Shown here piece by piece: positions 10,723 through 21,638 of a stretch of 64,000 nucleotides of DNA (its first letter is position 1; every line of letters begins with the position of its first letter). The DNA comes from Vombatus ursinus (lineage: Eukaryota > Chordata > Mammalia > Diprotodontia > Vombatidae), in NCBI RefSeq assembly GCF_900497805.2, contig NW_020954585.1, forward strand, positions 40,927,527-40,991,526. Reading direction: 5' to 3'. The position numbers were made by a program, and so were the translations under genes. Under the pieces are notes generated by a model, which saw only the letters and a list, made by a program, of their open reading frames with translations, did not search any database and had not been told where the DNA came from.

Positions 10723-10899
10723 TAGATTTCAAATCAAGGACTTTGGTTTCTCCTTGTAAGTTCCCAGTTCCTTGGTGCCAATAGGGATTAATATCCTCCT
10801 GCAAGTGATTAATTAATGGAAGAAAATATAGTGAGTGAAGTATTTTTGGTCAAGGGGACATGCAAGTTGACCTTGAATAATGACAAACAGGCTTATACC

Positions 10900-11970
10900 T
10901 GGTAATTATTCAACTGAAACTGATCTTTCCAACATTAGCAGTGATGTATTAATTGCCAAACCCAATGGTCTTTTCTTAGTCCTTATTCTTCTTGACCTCT
11001 GCAGCATTTAACACTGTTGATCACCGCACTTCCTAGACATCCTCTCTGCGTTTTTGTGACAATGCTCTCCTCCTTCTCCCAGTCTGGCTATTCATCCTCA
11101 CTCTCCTTTGTAATATCATCAACTTTGTCTCATCTGTCACCTTATGTGTGTCTCAGAGCTCTGCCCTGGGTACTCTTCTCTTTTTTCTCTCCACACATTC
11201 AGTCTTTTCATATTCCATCTCATTAGCTCCCTTGAGTTCATTTAGGGGTTCCGCTATGAAGAGAATGACTAGCCCTACCTAGTATTAGTCTCTGTTTTAA
11301 TTCCAGTCCCACAGCACCCATTTACTATTGGACATCTCCACCTGGGTATCACATAGACATCTCAAACTTAACACATCTAGTGTCTGGTACATAGTAGGCC
11401 CTTAATTAATGTTTATTAATTGAAAACAGAATTCACTGTCTTTCCAAAACAAACAAAAACCTCCTTTCTCCCTAACTTACATATTTCTGTGACAGTTACC
11501 CTTAAATCCTCAAGCAACCCAGATTGCCACTTCATAGTCATCTTTGACTCTTCTCTCTCCCTCATCCTTCTCATACAGACAGTTCTCCCATCTTGAAAAT
11601 TCTACGTCCACAATATGTCTTGTATCCATTCTTTTCTCTCCACAAGCCATGGCCACCAGGTTCTTATTATCTCTTGCCTGGACTAATGGACTTCTTTAGG
11701 GATTCCCCTACCTCCAATCTCTCCTCTCCATTCTATTGTCCACAAAGTTGCCAAATTAATATGCCTAAAGCATTGTCCTGACCCTTTTATTCTCTTTCTC
11801 TAGAAACTCCAGTGGCTCCCTCTTACCTCTATGATAAAATATAAGCTCCACCATTTGGCTCTTAAAATCCCTCGGAGGCTCACATTAACCTGACTTTTCT
11901 GGCTTATTAAACACTACCCTTCATGCCCTCTATATTCTAGCCAAACTGCTTGCTGATCCCTGAACATATT
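10900..11970 (+). mobile_element. L2 ORF2 reverse-transcriptase remnant
   Basis: The nucleotide order follows L2 RT to 3' end: 'cagcatttaacactgttgat' (coding remnant AFNTVDH), 'gctctgccctgggtactctt', 'tccagtggctccctcttacc', 'gataaaatataagctcca', 'tatattctagccaaactgct'. Open frame is lost. Confidence 0.8.
11371..11428 (+). mobile_element. Short L2/CORE-type 3' tail inside L2
   Basis: 'agtgtctggtacatagtagg' and 'cccttaattaatgtttatta' interrupt the expected L2 sequence between 'aacttaacacatc' and 'aaacagaattcactgtcttt'. It looks like a roughly 55-bp insertion of a retroposon 3' end. Confidence 0.55.
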
Positions 11971-12079
11971 TCATCTCCTATCTCCATGGTTTTTGCACAG
12001 ACAGTACCCCTCCATTTTTCTGACTTAGGATGGTTTACCCCTCTTTAGGCAGTCTGGTGGGCCTCTTGCTGTCTTCCCC

Positions 12080-12216
12080 AGGGCTCACCATATTAGTGAC
12101 TTGCCCAGGATCACACACCTAGTAAGAAGTGTCTGAGGCCAGATTTGAACTCAGGAAAATGAGTCTTCCTGACTCCAGGCTCAGCAGTCTATGTACTGGG
12201 CCATCTGGCTGCAATC
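12080..12216 (-). mobile_element. tRNA-type SINE
   Basis: 'gtgacttgcccaggatcaca', 'gatttgaactcagg' and 'gtactgggccatctggctgc' in reversed order. Confidence 0.8.
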
Positions 12217-12534
12217 TAATGATCAAAGTTATTTATTACATTGCTGAGATAATATGTAGGGAGTGTGGTGAGTATTCTTCTGAGAGGTTGTCCTTGACTT
12301 ATAATGGTCCTACAGAAGCAAGTATAATTTACCTTTCTGCAATGAAACACTACAGCTGCTAAAAGTTCATGACTTTTTCTTTCCCCCCCCTCAACTTATT
12401 GAGGTTGGGAAAGGAGATTGTAAGATAGCTTTCCTGTTATCGACTCCAACTTTATCTGGTCAGTTCAGGTTTTAACTGAGGCTTACTAAGGTACTGGAAT
12501 CTATTGGTAAGAGTCAACATTTCCATAGTGCTTT

Positions 12535-12710
12535 TGTAGAAGGAGGACTAGCTCTAGAGTCAGAAGATTTAGGTTCAAATCTCTCATCTGAGGCTTGATA
12601 ACCTCTGGCAAACCACAACCACCTCAGGCCTCATTTTCCTCATCTATAAAATGAAGGGATTGGATTGGATGGATTTTGAAGCCTCTTCCAGGACTCCATT
12701 ATCATACTTG
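12535..12710 (+). mobile_element. MIR-like SINE
   Basis: 'gtcagaagatttaggttcaa', 'ttttcctcatctataaaatg' and 'gaagcctcttccaggactcc'. Confidence 0.75.
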
Positions 12711-12912
12711 ACTCTGAACAACCTTGTGATGTAGAGAGTGTAAATGTTATTATCATCTCCAATTTACACAAGAAGAAACTAAAGTTCGGGGAAGTGAAGC
12801 GATTTGTCTAATATTACATTGCTAGGATGTAGATAAACAAGAACAAACCAAGATTCAAACCCAGGTCTTTTGACTCCATTTCCAGTGAACTCTTCACTGT
12901 ACCACAGGCATT
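12711..12912 (-). mobile_element. MIR-like SINE
   Basis: 'attatcatctccaatttaca', 'agaaactaaagttcggggaa' and 'caggtcttttgactccattt'. It abuts the previous MIR in opposite orientation. Confidence 0.75.
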
Positions 12913-13019
12913 ATTTTCAATGGTCATGAAGATTCCACGTAGGATCATAGGGTCTGCCTGATTCATGATAAAACCTTGTGATCTAGTGACACTGGCCTCC
13001 TTGTTTCTCACGAAAGACA

Positions 13020-13345
13020 CTCTATCTCCAGAGCCAAGGCATTTTCACTGGCTGTCTCTCATGCTTGGAATTCTCTCTCTCCTTGTGTCTGCATTTTGGC
13101 TTCAAGTGTCAGCTAAAATCTCACCTTCAGGAAGCCCTTAATTCCAGTACCTCCCCTCTGCTGATCATTTTTAATTTATTCTGTATAGTGTTTGTTTGTA
13201 CATAGTTATTTACATGCTGTCTACCCCATTAGACTATAAGTTCCTTGAAAGCAAGGACTGTCTTTTGCTTTTCTTTGCATCCCTGGTGCTTAACACAGTG
13301 ACTGGAACAAAGTGGAAGCTTAATCAATGTTTAATGAATGACGAC
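13020..13345 (+). mobile_element. L2 3' end
   Basis: 'tctcatgcttggaattctct', 'tcagctaaaatctcaccttc', 'tgtttgtacatagttattta', 'attagactataagttccttg' and 'gcttaacacagtgactgg'. This is the same tail found antisense at 4.9 and 38.1 kb. Confidence 0.85.
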
Positions 13346-13450
13346 CTTGTCAATCAGTTTGCCCTAAGACATCCTCAGCTGACTCTCAGTTTGGCAGTCA
13401 AGAGGTTGTATAATGTGACCCCTATTTATCTTATTACCCAGTAGTTTCCT

Positions 13451-13452
<2 letters not shown>

Positions 13453-13499
<47 letters not shown>
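13453..13499. repeat. (CA)n microsatellite
   Basis: About 23 uninterrupted CA units. Confidence 0.97.
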
Positions 13500-13501
<2 letters not shown>

Positions 13502-13649
13502 GAACTCCTTTTCTCTATCCAGACTGTCACCCACACGTACCACATGTGAAAAAATCTGGGATTTTTGGTAGAATTATTCAGTATGAGTCAACAGTGAAAC
13601 ATATAAGCCAGAAGATTTAAAATAATCTTCAGCTAATTAAAAGGATCAT

Positions 13650-14190
13650 AGAGTCCAAAGTTAGGGTGGTGATAGCCTCAGTTTACTCTGGTCATATCTA
13701 GAGTAGTGGTTTTCTGGGGGGAGGGTATCTGAGTACTCATTTTGAGAGACAGTTGTTGAGAAGGTAAAGCATCACGTTTACTTCTAAGGAATGACCAGGA
13801 TTGTAAAAGGACCATTCCAAATGAAAATCCATTTAGGAATCCATCATGTTTAGTCTAGAGAAATCTAGGTGGAACAAGAAAGCTCTTTCCAAAAGACTAA
13901 GAATATGGGGAAAAATTCAACTTGTTCTGTCTCATACCAGAAGACAGAATTAAGACCAGTGCCTGGAAGTTTCAGAGAGGCAGATTAAATATGGAAGAGA
14001 TGCAAAACTTCTTAACAGCTGTCTGAAAGTGGAATGGGCTGCTTCAAAACACAGTAGTTTCACTATTATTAGAAGCCTTTAAATTAGGGCTGAGTTACTA
14101 TTTGCTTTGGATATTATAAAGGGGATTCCTGTTTTGGTAAGAGTTATGATTTCTGAGGTCCCTGTCAAAGCTATGATTCTGAGTAGGGAA
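13650..14190 (+). mobile_element. CR1/L3 3' UTR remnant
   Basis: 'cagagaggcagattaaatat', 'aacttcttaacagctgtctg', 'agtggaatgggctgcttcaa' and 'ataaaggggattcctgtttt' follow the CR1/L3 3' end order. Confidence 0.7.
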
Positions 14191-14649
14191 CTGAAAGACC
14201 AAGAGCACAGGTAGCATTTGCGTAACTTTTGGTTGATGGTAAAGATTTAGGGAAAATAAAGGTAGTGGAAGGGGAGAATATACAATGGTTATACCAGAAG
14301 AAAATTGTCAGCAAGTAAGAATTGGTTTTCTGGACCATGACTAACCTTACAGGAATGAATGGCTTTTGTCCAGTGATGGGGTAGATCTAAGGAGGTATAA
14401 GAAGAATGTATTTGCCTGGAGGCTTACTGATTTCATCAGAAAGGCTTTAAACTGAAAATTGAGGAAAAAGAGAAAAGTGCTCAGATACAATTTTTAAATT
14501 AGATAACTTGAACAGTGAAAGCTTGAAACAGATAAAATAGTTGTGACAATTTCTAGCAATTTATAGGAGAAAAAAAACAATGGGAAGAAGGCGAAAAAAG
14601 ATAATCATGGCTTTGTATAGCTACGTACCATTATGAGGATTATGGGTAA
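14191..14649. other. No recognised feature
   Basis: Nothing supportable. Confidence 0.4.
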
Positions 14650-15130
14650 TATTCAATTCAACTGATATTCATTAAGTCCCTGGTGTGTGCAGGGCTCTGT
14701 GCTAGAAGCTAAGGATATAAAGTCAAACAAAATAGACCATACCTTCAAGGAGTTTATATTCCATTAGGGGAGAGAAGAAAAGGGATATGACATCTACACA
14801 AATAAGTATCATATAAGATGGGAAGTGATGGGGGAAAGTATTTTAGGAATATTTGAAGACAGCAAAAACACTTTTAGCTAGAGGAAATCAGGGAAAACTA
14901 CATAAAGGGGATGATATTTGATCTGAACCTTGAAGGAAGATTAGGATTCAGAAGGGCAGAGATGAGGAAATGGTACATTTTAGGCATGGGGGATGGGAGA
15001 GTGCATTGCAAGCATGCCTGACCAACTGTATGAATTCAAGGAGGCAGGACATGGCAAGTCAGATCTGGGGAACAACTAGCAGTCCAGTTTGGCTGGTTCA
15101 GTGATTGTGAAGGAGAATAAGGTGAATTAA
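14650..15130 (-). mobile_element. L2 3' end, antisense
   Basis: 'gtgtgtgcagggctctgtgc', 'gcaaggagt'-like block ('cttcaaggagtttatattcc'), 'gaaccttgaaggaagattag' and 'tttaggcatgggggatggga'. Confidence 0.75.
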
Positions 15131-15244
15131 CAAAGTATTCTTATGATCTTAATGCATTGTACAAATAAAATCTCTTAATGAATGCTACTTTCTACTTCCC
15201 CCACCAAATGAGGGAAATCATGAAATCATGATCTTTATCAATGT

Positions 15245-15296
15245 CAATATCATCATCATCATCACCACCCCCACCATCGTCATCATCACTATATTA
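15245..15296. repeat. (ATC)n microsatellite
   Basis: Imperfect ATC/CCA repeats. Confidence 0.85.
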
Positions 15297-15440
15297 TAAC
15301 ATTTTAAATGTTACAAATATTATACAGGTAAGGTTTACATATAATATCTCATTTGAATCTCACAAACACCTAGTAAAGCATCTAAGGTAGGATGCAAACT
15401 GAGGTCTTACTGACTCCAACCCTCTTTCTGCAACATCAGC
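15297..15440 (-). mobile_element. CORE-SINE fragment
   Basis: 'aatatctcatttgaatctca', 'ctgaggtcttactgactcca' and 'ccctctttctgcaacatca'. Confidence 0.6.
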
Positions 15441-15469
15441 TGATATGGACCACAAAACAGGTATAAAGG

Positions 15470-15813
15470 CAGGATATTACAATGATGGATAACTTCAACT
15501 TTCTGAACAGCTGCTTGACATCTCTATTTACTAAAGTCAGATCATCTGATAAATTCTTGATTTGCTTTGCTCATAATTTCCTCTTAGAAATAAGATATAG
15601 TCTGGTGTGTAGCCTAGGCTTTATGAAAATCAAAAAAATTAGAAGAAAAGTAAGCATGATTTCAAGGCCTGAGATTAAAAAAGGTTATTGTCTCAACTGA
15701 CAAAGGCTCTCAGTGATAAAATTCTGCTAATGAAATGACAAGTGATTTTGATGGGGAAGAAAAGAAGGAATAGAATTAAATCAATGCTTTTCTACTGAGA
15801 GTTTTCAGAGACC
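15470..15813 (+). mobile_element. CR1/L3 endonuclease region
   Basis: The translation around 15482 reads MDNFNFLNSCL..., resembling the (M)GDFNYP...ICW motif of CR1-type APE endonucleases, followed by '..DKFLICFAHNFLLE', the usual next block. Diverged and no longer open. The element continues after a 7SL insertion. Confidence 0.65.
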
Positions 15814-16110
15814 ACCAGACATGGTGGTAATCTGTGCTACTGGGAAGGCTAACACTGGTGAATCTCTTGAGCTCTGGAGTTTTGTGCTACAGTGTACTAT
15901 GCCAATGTGGTGTCCACATCATGTCAGCCATCAAATCAATATGGTAAACTTGTTAGGAATAGAGATCCACCAAATTGCCCGAGAAGGGATGAACTGGCCC
16001 AGGTTGGAAATGGAGAAGTTCAAAGTCACATGCACACCAATTAGCAGTGGGGTCAGGCCTGTAAGTAGCCCCTGTACTTCCAGCCAAGGCAAGATAAGGA
16101 AACCCAGTAT
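15814..16110 (+). pseudogene. RN7SL: 7SL (SRP) RNA retropseudogene
   Basis: About 297 nt, close to the 299-300 nt of mammalian 7SL. It matches in order: 'ggcttgag'-type Alu domain ('gaatctcttgagctctggag', 'ctatgcc'), the S-domain ('aatcaatatggtaa', 'ccaccaaattgccc', 'gaactggcccaggttggaaa') and the 3' Alu-domain strand ('cctgtaagtagcccctgtac', 'cttccagccaaggcaa'). The S domain rules out an Alu-type SINE. The 5' Alu-domain strand is shortened by roughly 14 nt. An A-rich/CATA tail follows, as in a retrocopy. Many substitutions; no sign of function. Confidence 0.9.
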
Positions 16111-16121
16111 AAACACATACA

Positions 16122-16157
<36 letters not shown>

Positions 16158-16164
16158 TACATAA
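16111..16164 (+). repeat. (CATA)n/TA tail of the 7SL retrocopy
   Basis: ACATACAT repeats then TATATA directly follow the 7SL 3' end, probably a decayed and expanded poly(A) tail. Confidence 0.8.
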
Positions 16165-17065
16165 AAGCACATGCAGAGAAAAGATGGAAGGAAGGACCTA
16201 TACGTATATAATAAAAGAATGCCATGGTCCATCAAGAATAATGTTGAAAAGGCTTATACCCAGTATGAAAAAATGACAAGGATAATAAAAAGGACACTTT
16301 CAAAAAGATCTAGGTTGGGAGCAAAGAGAACAAGGAAGAGCAAGACCTATTACTTGTGTCGGATAGGAAAATGAATAACAGATGATGAGACAAAATAGAA
16401 CTACTAAGCTCTTATTGATTTATTAATTAATTTAATTTAATTTTTGCTTAAATTGTAAAACTAAATTTTCTGATTTGTCTATCAAGGGGAATGATCTTTC
16501 AAAGTGAAAAAAAAAGAGAGCAAAAAACTTTAAAGGGGAAATTGAAACCCAAGGTTAAGTGAGATATTTGAACATCACATATCCTCCCTAAATGAGGTCA
16601 AGTTGTCTGGTCAAAATGAGTTTTGCTTCAGGGTACTGAGCTGGAGGATGTGATGACTCAACTGCCATCAGTGATCTTTTGAGTAACTTCAGAGAACAGG
16701 AGATGTGCTGGGTCAAGATGGACCTATGCCATTCTAAGGAAAGGAAAGAAAGTAAATTGTGCAAATTGGAGCCCTTTGAGCTTGACGCTGATTCCTCTCA
16801 AAGTCCTAGAAGAGATCATTAAATAGATTTGTGTGAACACTTGGAAAGAAAATCAGTGATCACTACAAGCTATCAAGAGTTTTCTGAGAACAAGTCAAGC
16901 CAGACTAACATTTTCAGAGTTGCTAGACTCAGGGATCTAGGAAATGCCATCTGCATTGTATGTCTGAATTTCAGAAAGCATTTGACAATATCTCTCATTA
17001 TAATTTTATTTAAAATGGAGAAATGTGGGTTGTTTTATACATGTATTGTTATTGGTAATAAAAGG
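16165..17065 (+). mobile_element. CR1/L3 reverse-transcriptase region
   Basis: Frame at 16829-17000 reads EHLERKSVITTSYQEF..KSSQTN, then NAICIVCLNFRKHL, matching the CR1 RT order '(Q)HGFxxGKSCLTN...VVYLDFSKAFD'. It continues the 15470 copy beyond the 7SL insertion. Frameshifts and stops show it is dead. Confidence 0.7.
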
Positions 17066-17249
17066 ATCATAAAACAATTATGATTATCATGCGGGGTGGG
17101 GGGAGAAAGCTTGTATGGTTTTGAGATCCGTATGGCAGACAATTTTTTGGAGGAGATTAAAGCTATGCTTTGCTTTACCAAGTCAAATAAATACTCCTTT
17201 GTAATCAGCAAATGATAAACACAATGAAATATTGTATTCTTTATACCAA

Positions 17250-17495
17250 AGTAGGTGGTACAGTGGATAGAGTGTGCTGGTCCTGGAAACAGGAAGACCT
17301 AAATTCAAATCTAGTCTCAAATACTTATTATCTGTCACTTAACTTCTGTTTAACTCAGTTTCCTCAATTGTAGAATGGGAATTATAGTAGCACCTAATTC
17401 ACAGGGTTGTTGTGAGAATAAAATGAAATAATATTTGGAAAGCCCTTAGCACAGTACCTAGTACATAGTAGGTGCTTAATAAATGCTTGTTTCCT
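17250..17495 (+). mobile_element. CORE-SINE (THER1-like), full length
   Basis: Head 'gtaggtggtacagtggatag', core 'tgtcacttaacttctgttta', tail 'cagggttgttgtgagaataa' and 'catagtaggtgcttaataaa'. Confidence 0.88.
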
Positions 17496-17600
17496 TCCTT
17501 CCTCCCTTCCTCATTTCCTTCCTTCCTCCTCCCTAACTCCTTCTTCCCTTCCCTTCCCTCTCCTTCCTTTCCTTTCTCTTTCCTTTTTCTTTCCCAGTCA
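17487..17600. repeat. CCTT-rich tail
   Basis: CCTT/CCTTC simple repeat grown from the THER1-like 3' end. Confidence 0.85.
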
Positions 17601-18002
17601 CTGTAAAGACATGATCATCTGTAGAGACTCATTTGCAAATGTCTGCCTGATCCCTTCTCAAGTTTTCTTCAAGGTCACTCTAGAACATGCATAAACCATT
17701 CTCATAAATATTTCATACAGATGAGAGTCAGCTTATTGGCAAGTTTTATTAATCAACTTTTTTTATTTTTGGTAATAATATTGTCCCTGAGCTTTTCCAT
17801 TCCTTTGGAATCTTCCCTCTTTTAAAATATCTTGAAAATTGATTCCTGACTATAAATTCTCACATTTAGGCTGAAAAATTCATGTTAATATTTTATTTTG
17901 CCCTTTCTCTCCTTAGATGTCATTAACTTCCATTAATCTCTCTTTCACAGCTGTTCTGGTATTAGTTACTTCCTTTTCATTACTATTGCCACCACTAGAA
18001 CT
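17601..18002. other. Unassigned, possibly old LINE
   Basis: T-rich, LINE-like texture but no anchor motif. Confidence 0.3.
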
Positions 18003-18125
18003 TCATATCATAGGATTTGAGAGTTGAAAGGAACTTTTAAAGATAATTTAAATAAACCTACTCCTATTACATGTGACATAGGTTCACACTTGAATGCTAC
18101 CTTGCTTAAGTCTTCAGGGGGATGA
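18003..18125 (-). mobile_element. MIR-like SINE fragment
   Basis: 'catcataggatttgag'-like start ('tataggatttgagagttgaa' pattern) and 'aggaacttttaaagataatt'. Partial and diverged. Confidence 0.5.
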
Positions 18126-18820
18126 TATGTGTCACCATCCCAAAGCATGTATATCTCTGATCCAGAAATGGATTTTCATTAGCTGTGTATAACTGCCAAA
18201 TTTCCCACCAGGTGGCACAGTAACTGAGCCACCAGCCCAGCCCTTAATCAATTATTCACTTACACCTTTTCCAAATAATAGCCTTTTTCTAAAAGGAAGC
18301 AGTATCCTTTCTGGCTGCTAGGGAATATTCATCCTGAAAATGTAGTGTCTGCTTCCACTGCAACATGGCCCTCTGGAACTTCAGAGCTTACCTCCAAAAT
18401 GATTCCTGTTAATACCCTTGCCAGCTGGTTCCAAATTTAATCTAGGGCATTGAATAGAATGTTATTCAAGAGATGGAGATGTAAAATTTGCTGCATCTAT
18501 CTCACTGAACCCAACGAAATATTTCACTCTTGCCATTAACTTCCCAATGAATTCATTGATTTAGAGACTTAGCATATTGCTATCACATCATTTATTGTAT
18601 AAAATAAAGTGAAACAAAAATTAAACCAAACACTTGTATGTGGAGAGGGTTGCAACCAACCGTCTACTTTGCTTAGTCCTCCTTTCTCATCCTTCCCCGA
18701 TCTTCAGGTTTAGATGGGAAGAGTTCAGACCACATGCACTTACCTCATATGGAAAGGAATGGGTGAAAAGAGAGAATGAATTCCCTGTCTCAGAGTCATG
18801 CACTAAAAAGAGAAGCCCAG
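18126..18820. other. No recognised feature
   Basis: Unique-looking DNA; nothing supportable. Confidence 0.4.
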
Positions 18821-19067
18821 TCATATGTTGTTGAATTGTATTTGACTCTTCATGACCTCATTTGGGGTTTTCTTGGCAAAGATATCAGAGTGATTTGCCA
18901 TTTCCTTCTCCAGCTCATTTTTCAAATGAGGAGTTTGAGGCAAACAGGATTAAGTAATTTGTCTAGGGTCACATAGCTAGTAAGTGTCAGAGGCCAGATT
19001 TGAACTCATGAAAAGTCTTCCTGATTCTAAGCCCAGTGCTCTATCCATTAGACCACCTAGCTGCCCA
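18821..19067 (-). mobile_element. MAR1-like SINE, near full length
   Basis: RTE-like end 'ggggttttcttggcaaagat' and 'tgccatttccttctccagct' comes first; the tRNA-like head 'ctatccattagaccacctag' comes last. Confidence 0.88.
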
Positions 19068-19262
19068 ATAAATACTTATCAAATATCTGCTACATGCCAG
19101 GTACTGTGTGTAAGTGCTGGGGATACAAGGAAAGGTTAAAAAAGACCCTCTTCTCAAAAAGTTTGGTCTAATGGGGGAGACAATAGGCAAGCAACTACGT
19201 AAAAATAAGCTATAGACAGGAGAAATTGAAATAATCAATAAAGGGGCAAGGTGCTGGATCAC
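19068..19262 (-). mobile_element. L2 3' end, antisense
   Basis: 'ctgctacatgccaggtactg', 'ctggggatacaaggaaaggt', 'taatgggggagacaataggc', 'gaaattgaaataatcaataa'. Confidence 0.8.
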
Positions 19263-19317
19263 CATAAATTACTTTGCCAGCCTCTGTATCAGCTCCTTGG
19301 TCCTAGGATCTCCACAA

Positions 19318-19475
19318 AGATAATAGAAGTAGGACACTGACCCCAAAACACATGAAGAAAATGAGATGTAGAAAAGTTGTGACTTGACAGTAAATAAAAG
19401 ATGTGCAGGTTGAGTCTCAGGCCCAGCTCTTTTGACTCCAAATCCAGTGCTCTTTTCAACATACTAGACCATCTG
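19318..19475 (-). mobile_element. MIR-like SINE
   Basis: 'gaaaatgagatgtagaaaag', 'cagctcttttgactccaaat' and 'cagtgctcttttcaacat'. Confidence 0.65.
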
Positions 19476-19489
19476 CCTTAACTATTCCA

Positions 19490-19645
19490 ATTACCTTCCA
19501 ACGAACAACTCTTTCCTCCTCTGTGTCTCCTTTCCAATCTATTAACTAAAAGTTACTTTTCTTTAGGTATAGATCTGTTCATGTCACTTCTCTATTCAAT
19601 CATCTTAAGTGGTTCCTTATTTTCTGTTGAATAAATTGTGAAACC
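19490..19645 (+). mobile_element. L2 fragment
   Basis: 'tctgttcatgtcacttctct' then 'agtggttccttattttctgt' follow L2 order. Confidence 0.6.
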
Positions 19646-19649
19646 CTTT

Positions 19650-19812
19650 GGAAAAGAGAAGGCTTTGGAGGTGCAAAATGATTTCAAACATTTGGAATAT
19701 CATCACATGAAAATGAGATTAGTTTTATATGTTACCCCAGGGGTAGCAACACTAGGTAGAAGTTTCTGAGAAGAACATCTTGACTTGATATAAGAACTTC
19801 TTAACAATTGTA
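19650..19812 (+). mobile_element. Possible CR1/L3 3' fragment
   Basis: 'gataagaacttcttaacaat'-like block only; weak. Confidence 0.3.
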
Positions 19813-20330
19813 AATGTCCACTTAACAATAAAGCACTATTGGCAGAGTTGTGAATTGGTCCAGTCATTCTGGAAAACAATTGGAAATTGTGCTAGGAAAA
19901 TTACTAAAATGTCTATTCCCTTTGACCCAAAGATTCACTGTTAGGCATATGTCCCAAGAAGATCAATGATAAAAAAGAAAACTATCTATAGTAGTGCTTT
20001 TTGTAGTAACAAAGAACTGGAAACAAAGGAGATATTCATTGATACAGGAATGACTAAAATAGTTGTAGTACATGGAATAAATTTAGCTTTGAGAAATGAT
20101 GAACGTGATGAATACAGAGAAGCATTAGAATACTTAAATGAACTGATGCAAAGTGAAGTAAGCAGATCTGGAGGGCAGAGCGCATAAATATTACAACAAC
20201 GTAAATGGAAAGAATGACAATAAAATAATTGAAACAAAATGCTGTGAAATTATAATGACCATGCTTATTCTTAGAGAAGAGATGTGAGGAATATTCTCCC
20301 TCCTTTTTTTTGCAATGTGGTAGGAGATAG
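19813..20330 (+). mobile_element. L1 ORF2 C-terminal remnant
   Basis: 'attggcagagttgtgaattg', 'cagtcattctggaaaacaat', 'cctttgacccaaagattcac' and 'gaactgatgcaaagtgaagt' follow the L1 ORF2 3' end also seen at 39.4-39.8 kb. Diverged, with stops. Confidence 0.75.
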
Positions 20331-20359
20331 GTAGGTAGATGAGTAGGTATCCACTCATA

Positions 20360-20622
20360 GGTGGGGCAACTGGGTGGCACAGTGGATAGAGCACTGGGCT
20401 GGGACTAAGGAAAATTCACTTTCATGAGTTCAAATCCAGCCTCAGATATTTATTAGCTATGTAACCCTGGGCAAGTCACTTAACCCTGTTTGCCTCAATT
20501 CCTCATCTGTAAAAATGAACTGGAGAAGGAAATGGTAAACCACTCTAGTATCTTTGTCAAGAAAATCCCAAAATGGGGTCATGGAGAGTTGGAGGTGACT
20601 GAATAACAACAATAACAAAGGA
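20360..20622 (+). mobile_element. MAR1-like SINE, full length
   Basis: 'actgggtggcacagtggata', 'gggcaagtcacttaaccctg', 'gagaaggaaatggtaaacca', 'ggggtcatggagagtt', ending in AACAACAATAAC. Confidence 0.9.
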
Positions 20623-20624
20623 GA

Positions 20625-20800
20625 TAAAGTGTTTTTACCACTGAGTATGTGTCAGCTACTGTGCTGGATGCTGGGGATATAGATGTAAGAAAACAAAATG
20701 GTCTCTACTCTCACTTTTTATAGGAGAAGCTGAAATATAAAGACAAAACATAATGAGAAGGTAGAGAAGTCCAGAGAATGAACTGGGCTGGGAACAAGGT
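20625..20800 (-). mobile_element. L2 3' end fragment, antisense
   Basis: 'gtatgtgtcagctactgtgc', 'tggatgctggggatatagat'. Diverges afterwards. Confidence 0.55.
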
Positions 20801-21167
20801 GAGTGTGACTCAGATCCCTCAAGAAATGGCAGTCTTGTCATTAGGAGAGTAGGCCTCGGGCAAGAGTGACCCTAATGTGTATATCAGGAGAGTTGAGTCA
20901 GGAGTGAAGGAATACATTGGGAAATCTAGGTGATGTAAAAACAAAATATAGCCCCAAAAATTTACTTTAAAAAAGATGATACTAATTTTTCCACCTCTGG
21001 AAATCTTTAGTTGGAGACTAGGCAACTATTTCTCATGGCATTATAGAGCTTCTATATATCCATCAAGGTCATCATTTCTCATAGCCAAATAGAGTTTCAT
21101 TCTTCAGGATCTACCTTCTCCAGTGAGAAGTGGTGATGAAGATGAGGAGTAAACTATAACAGCCTCT
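20801..21167. other. No recognised feature
   Basis: Nothing supportable. Confidence 0.4.
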
Positions 21168-21339
21168 TTGGCATCTTTTTTTTTTCTTTTTTTAGACAAT
21201 TGGGGTTAAGTGACTTGCCCAGGATCACACAGCTAGTAAGTGTCAAGTGTTTGGTCTGAGACTGGATTTGAACTTAGGTCCTCCTGACTCCAGGGCTGGT
21301 GCTCTATCCACTTCGCCACATAACTGCCCCTTGGCATCT
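21168..21339 (-). mobile_element. tRNA-type SINE with 9-bp TSD
   Basis: T-rich tail, 'tggggttaagtgacttgccc', 'tgaacttaggtcctcctgac' and 'ctctatccacttcgccacat'. The SINE body is 21177-21330, flanked by TTGGCATCT at 21168-21176 and 21331-21339. Confidence 0.9.
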
Positions 21340-21369
21340 CTTTCTAATGACAAATGAGTTGTTGCTAAT

Positions 21370-21565
21370 GATAGGAGGCGACATGATGACAGCAGTGAAA
21401 AGAGGACCTGAATTCAAAAATCTGGCTCCATTATTTATGACCTTTGTGACACTGGGAAAGTCACTTATCCTCTGAGGCTCCCTTATTTAAAAAAGAAAAA
21501 CTGAGAGGCTTAGACTAGATGGTCTCAAAGGGTCTCTTCCAACTTTAAATCTATGATTATATGGT
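21370..21565 (+). mobile_element. MIR-like SINE
   Basis: 'aagaggacctgaattcaaaa', 'gggaaagtcacttatcctct' and 'gggtctcttccaactttaaa'. Confidence 0.75.
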
Positions 21566-21638
21566 ACACCGGTAGCGTGACATATCTAAAATGAAACTAC
21601 ATGTAAGAACTGGGTGCTTCCGGCCAAAAAATATTAAG

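Noticed and set aside
15821-16276. 151-codon + strand frame and overlapping minus frames
   Set aside because: It runs through the 7SL pseudogene and its CATA tail (giving YIHTYIHT); no coding character.
20770-20800. AACAAG|GTGAGTGTG donor-like site
   Set aside because: It lies next to a decayed antisense L2 and has no partner acceptor with an open frame.
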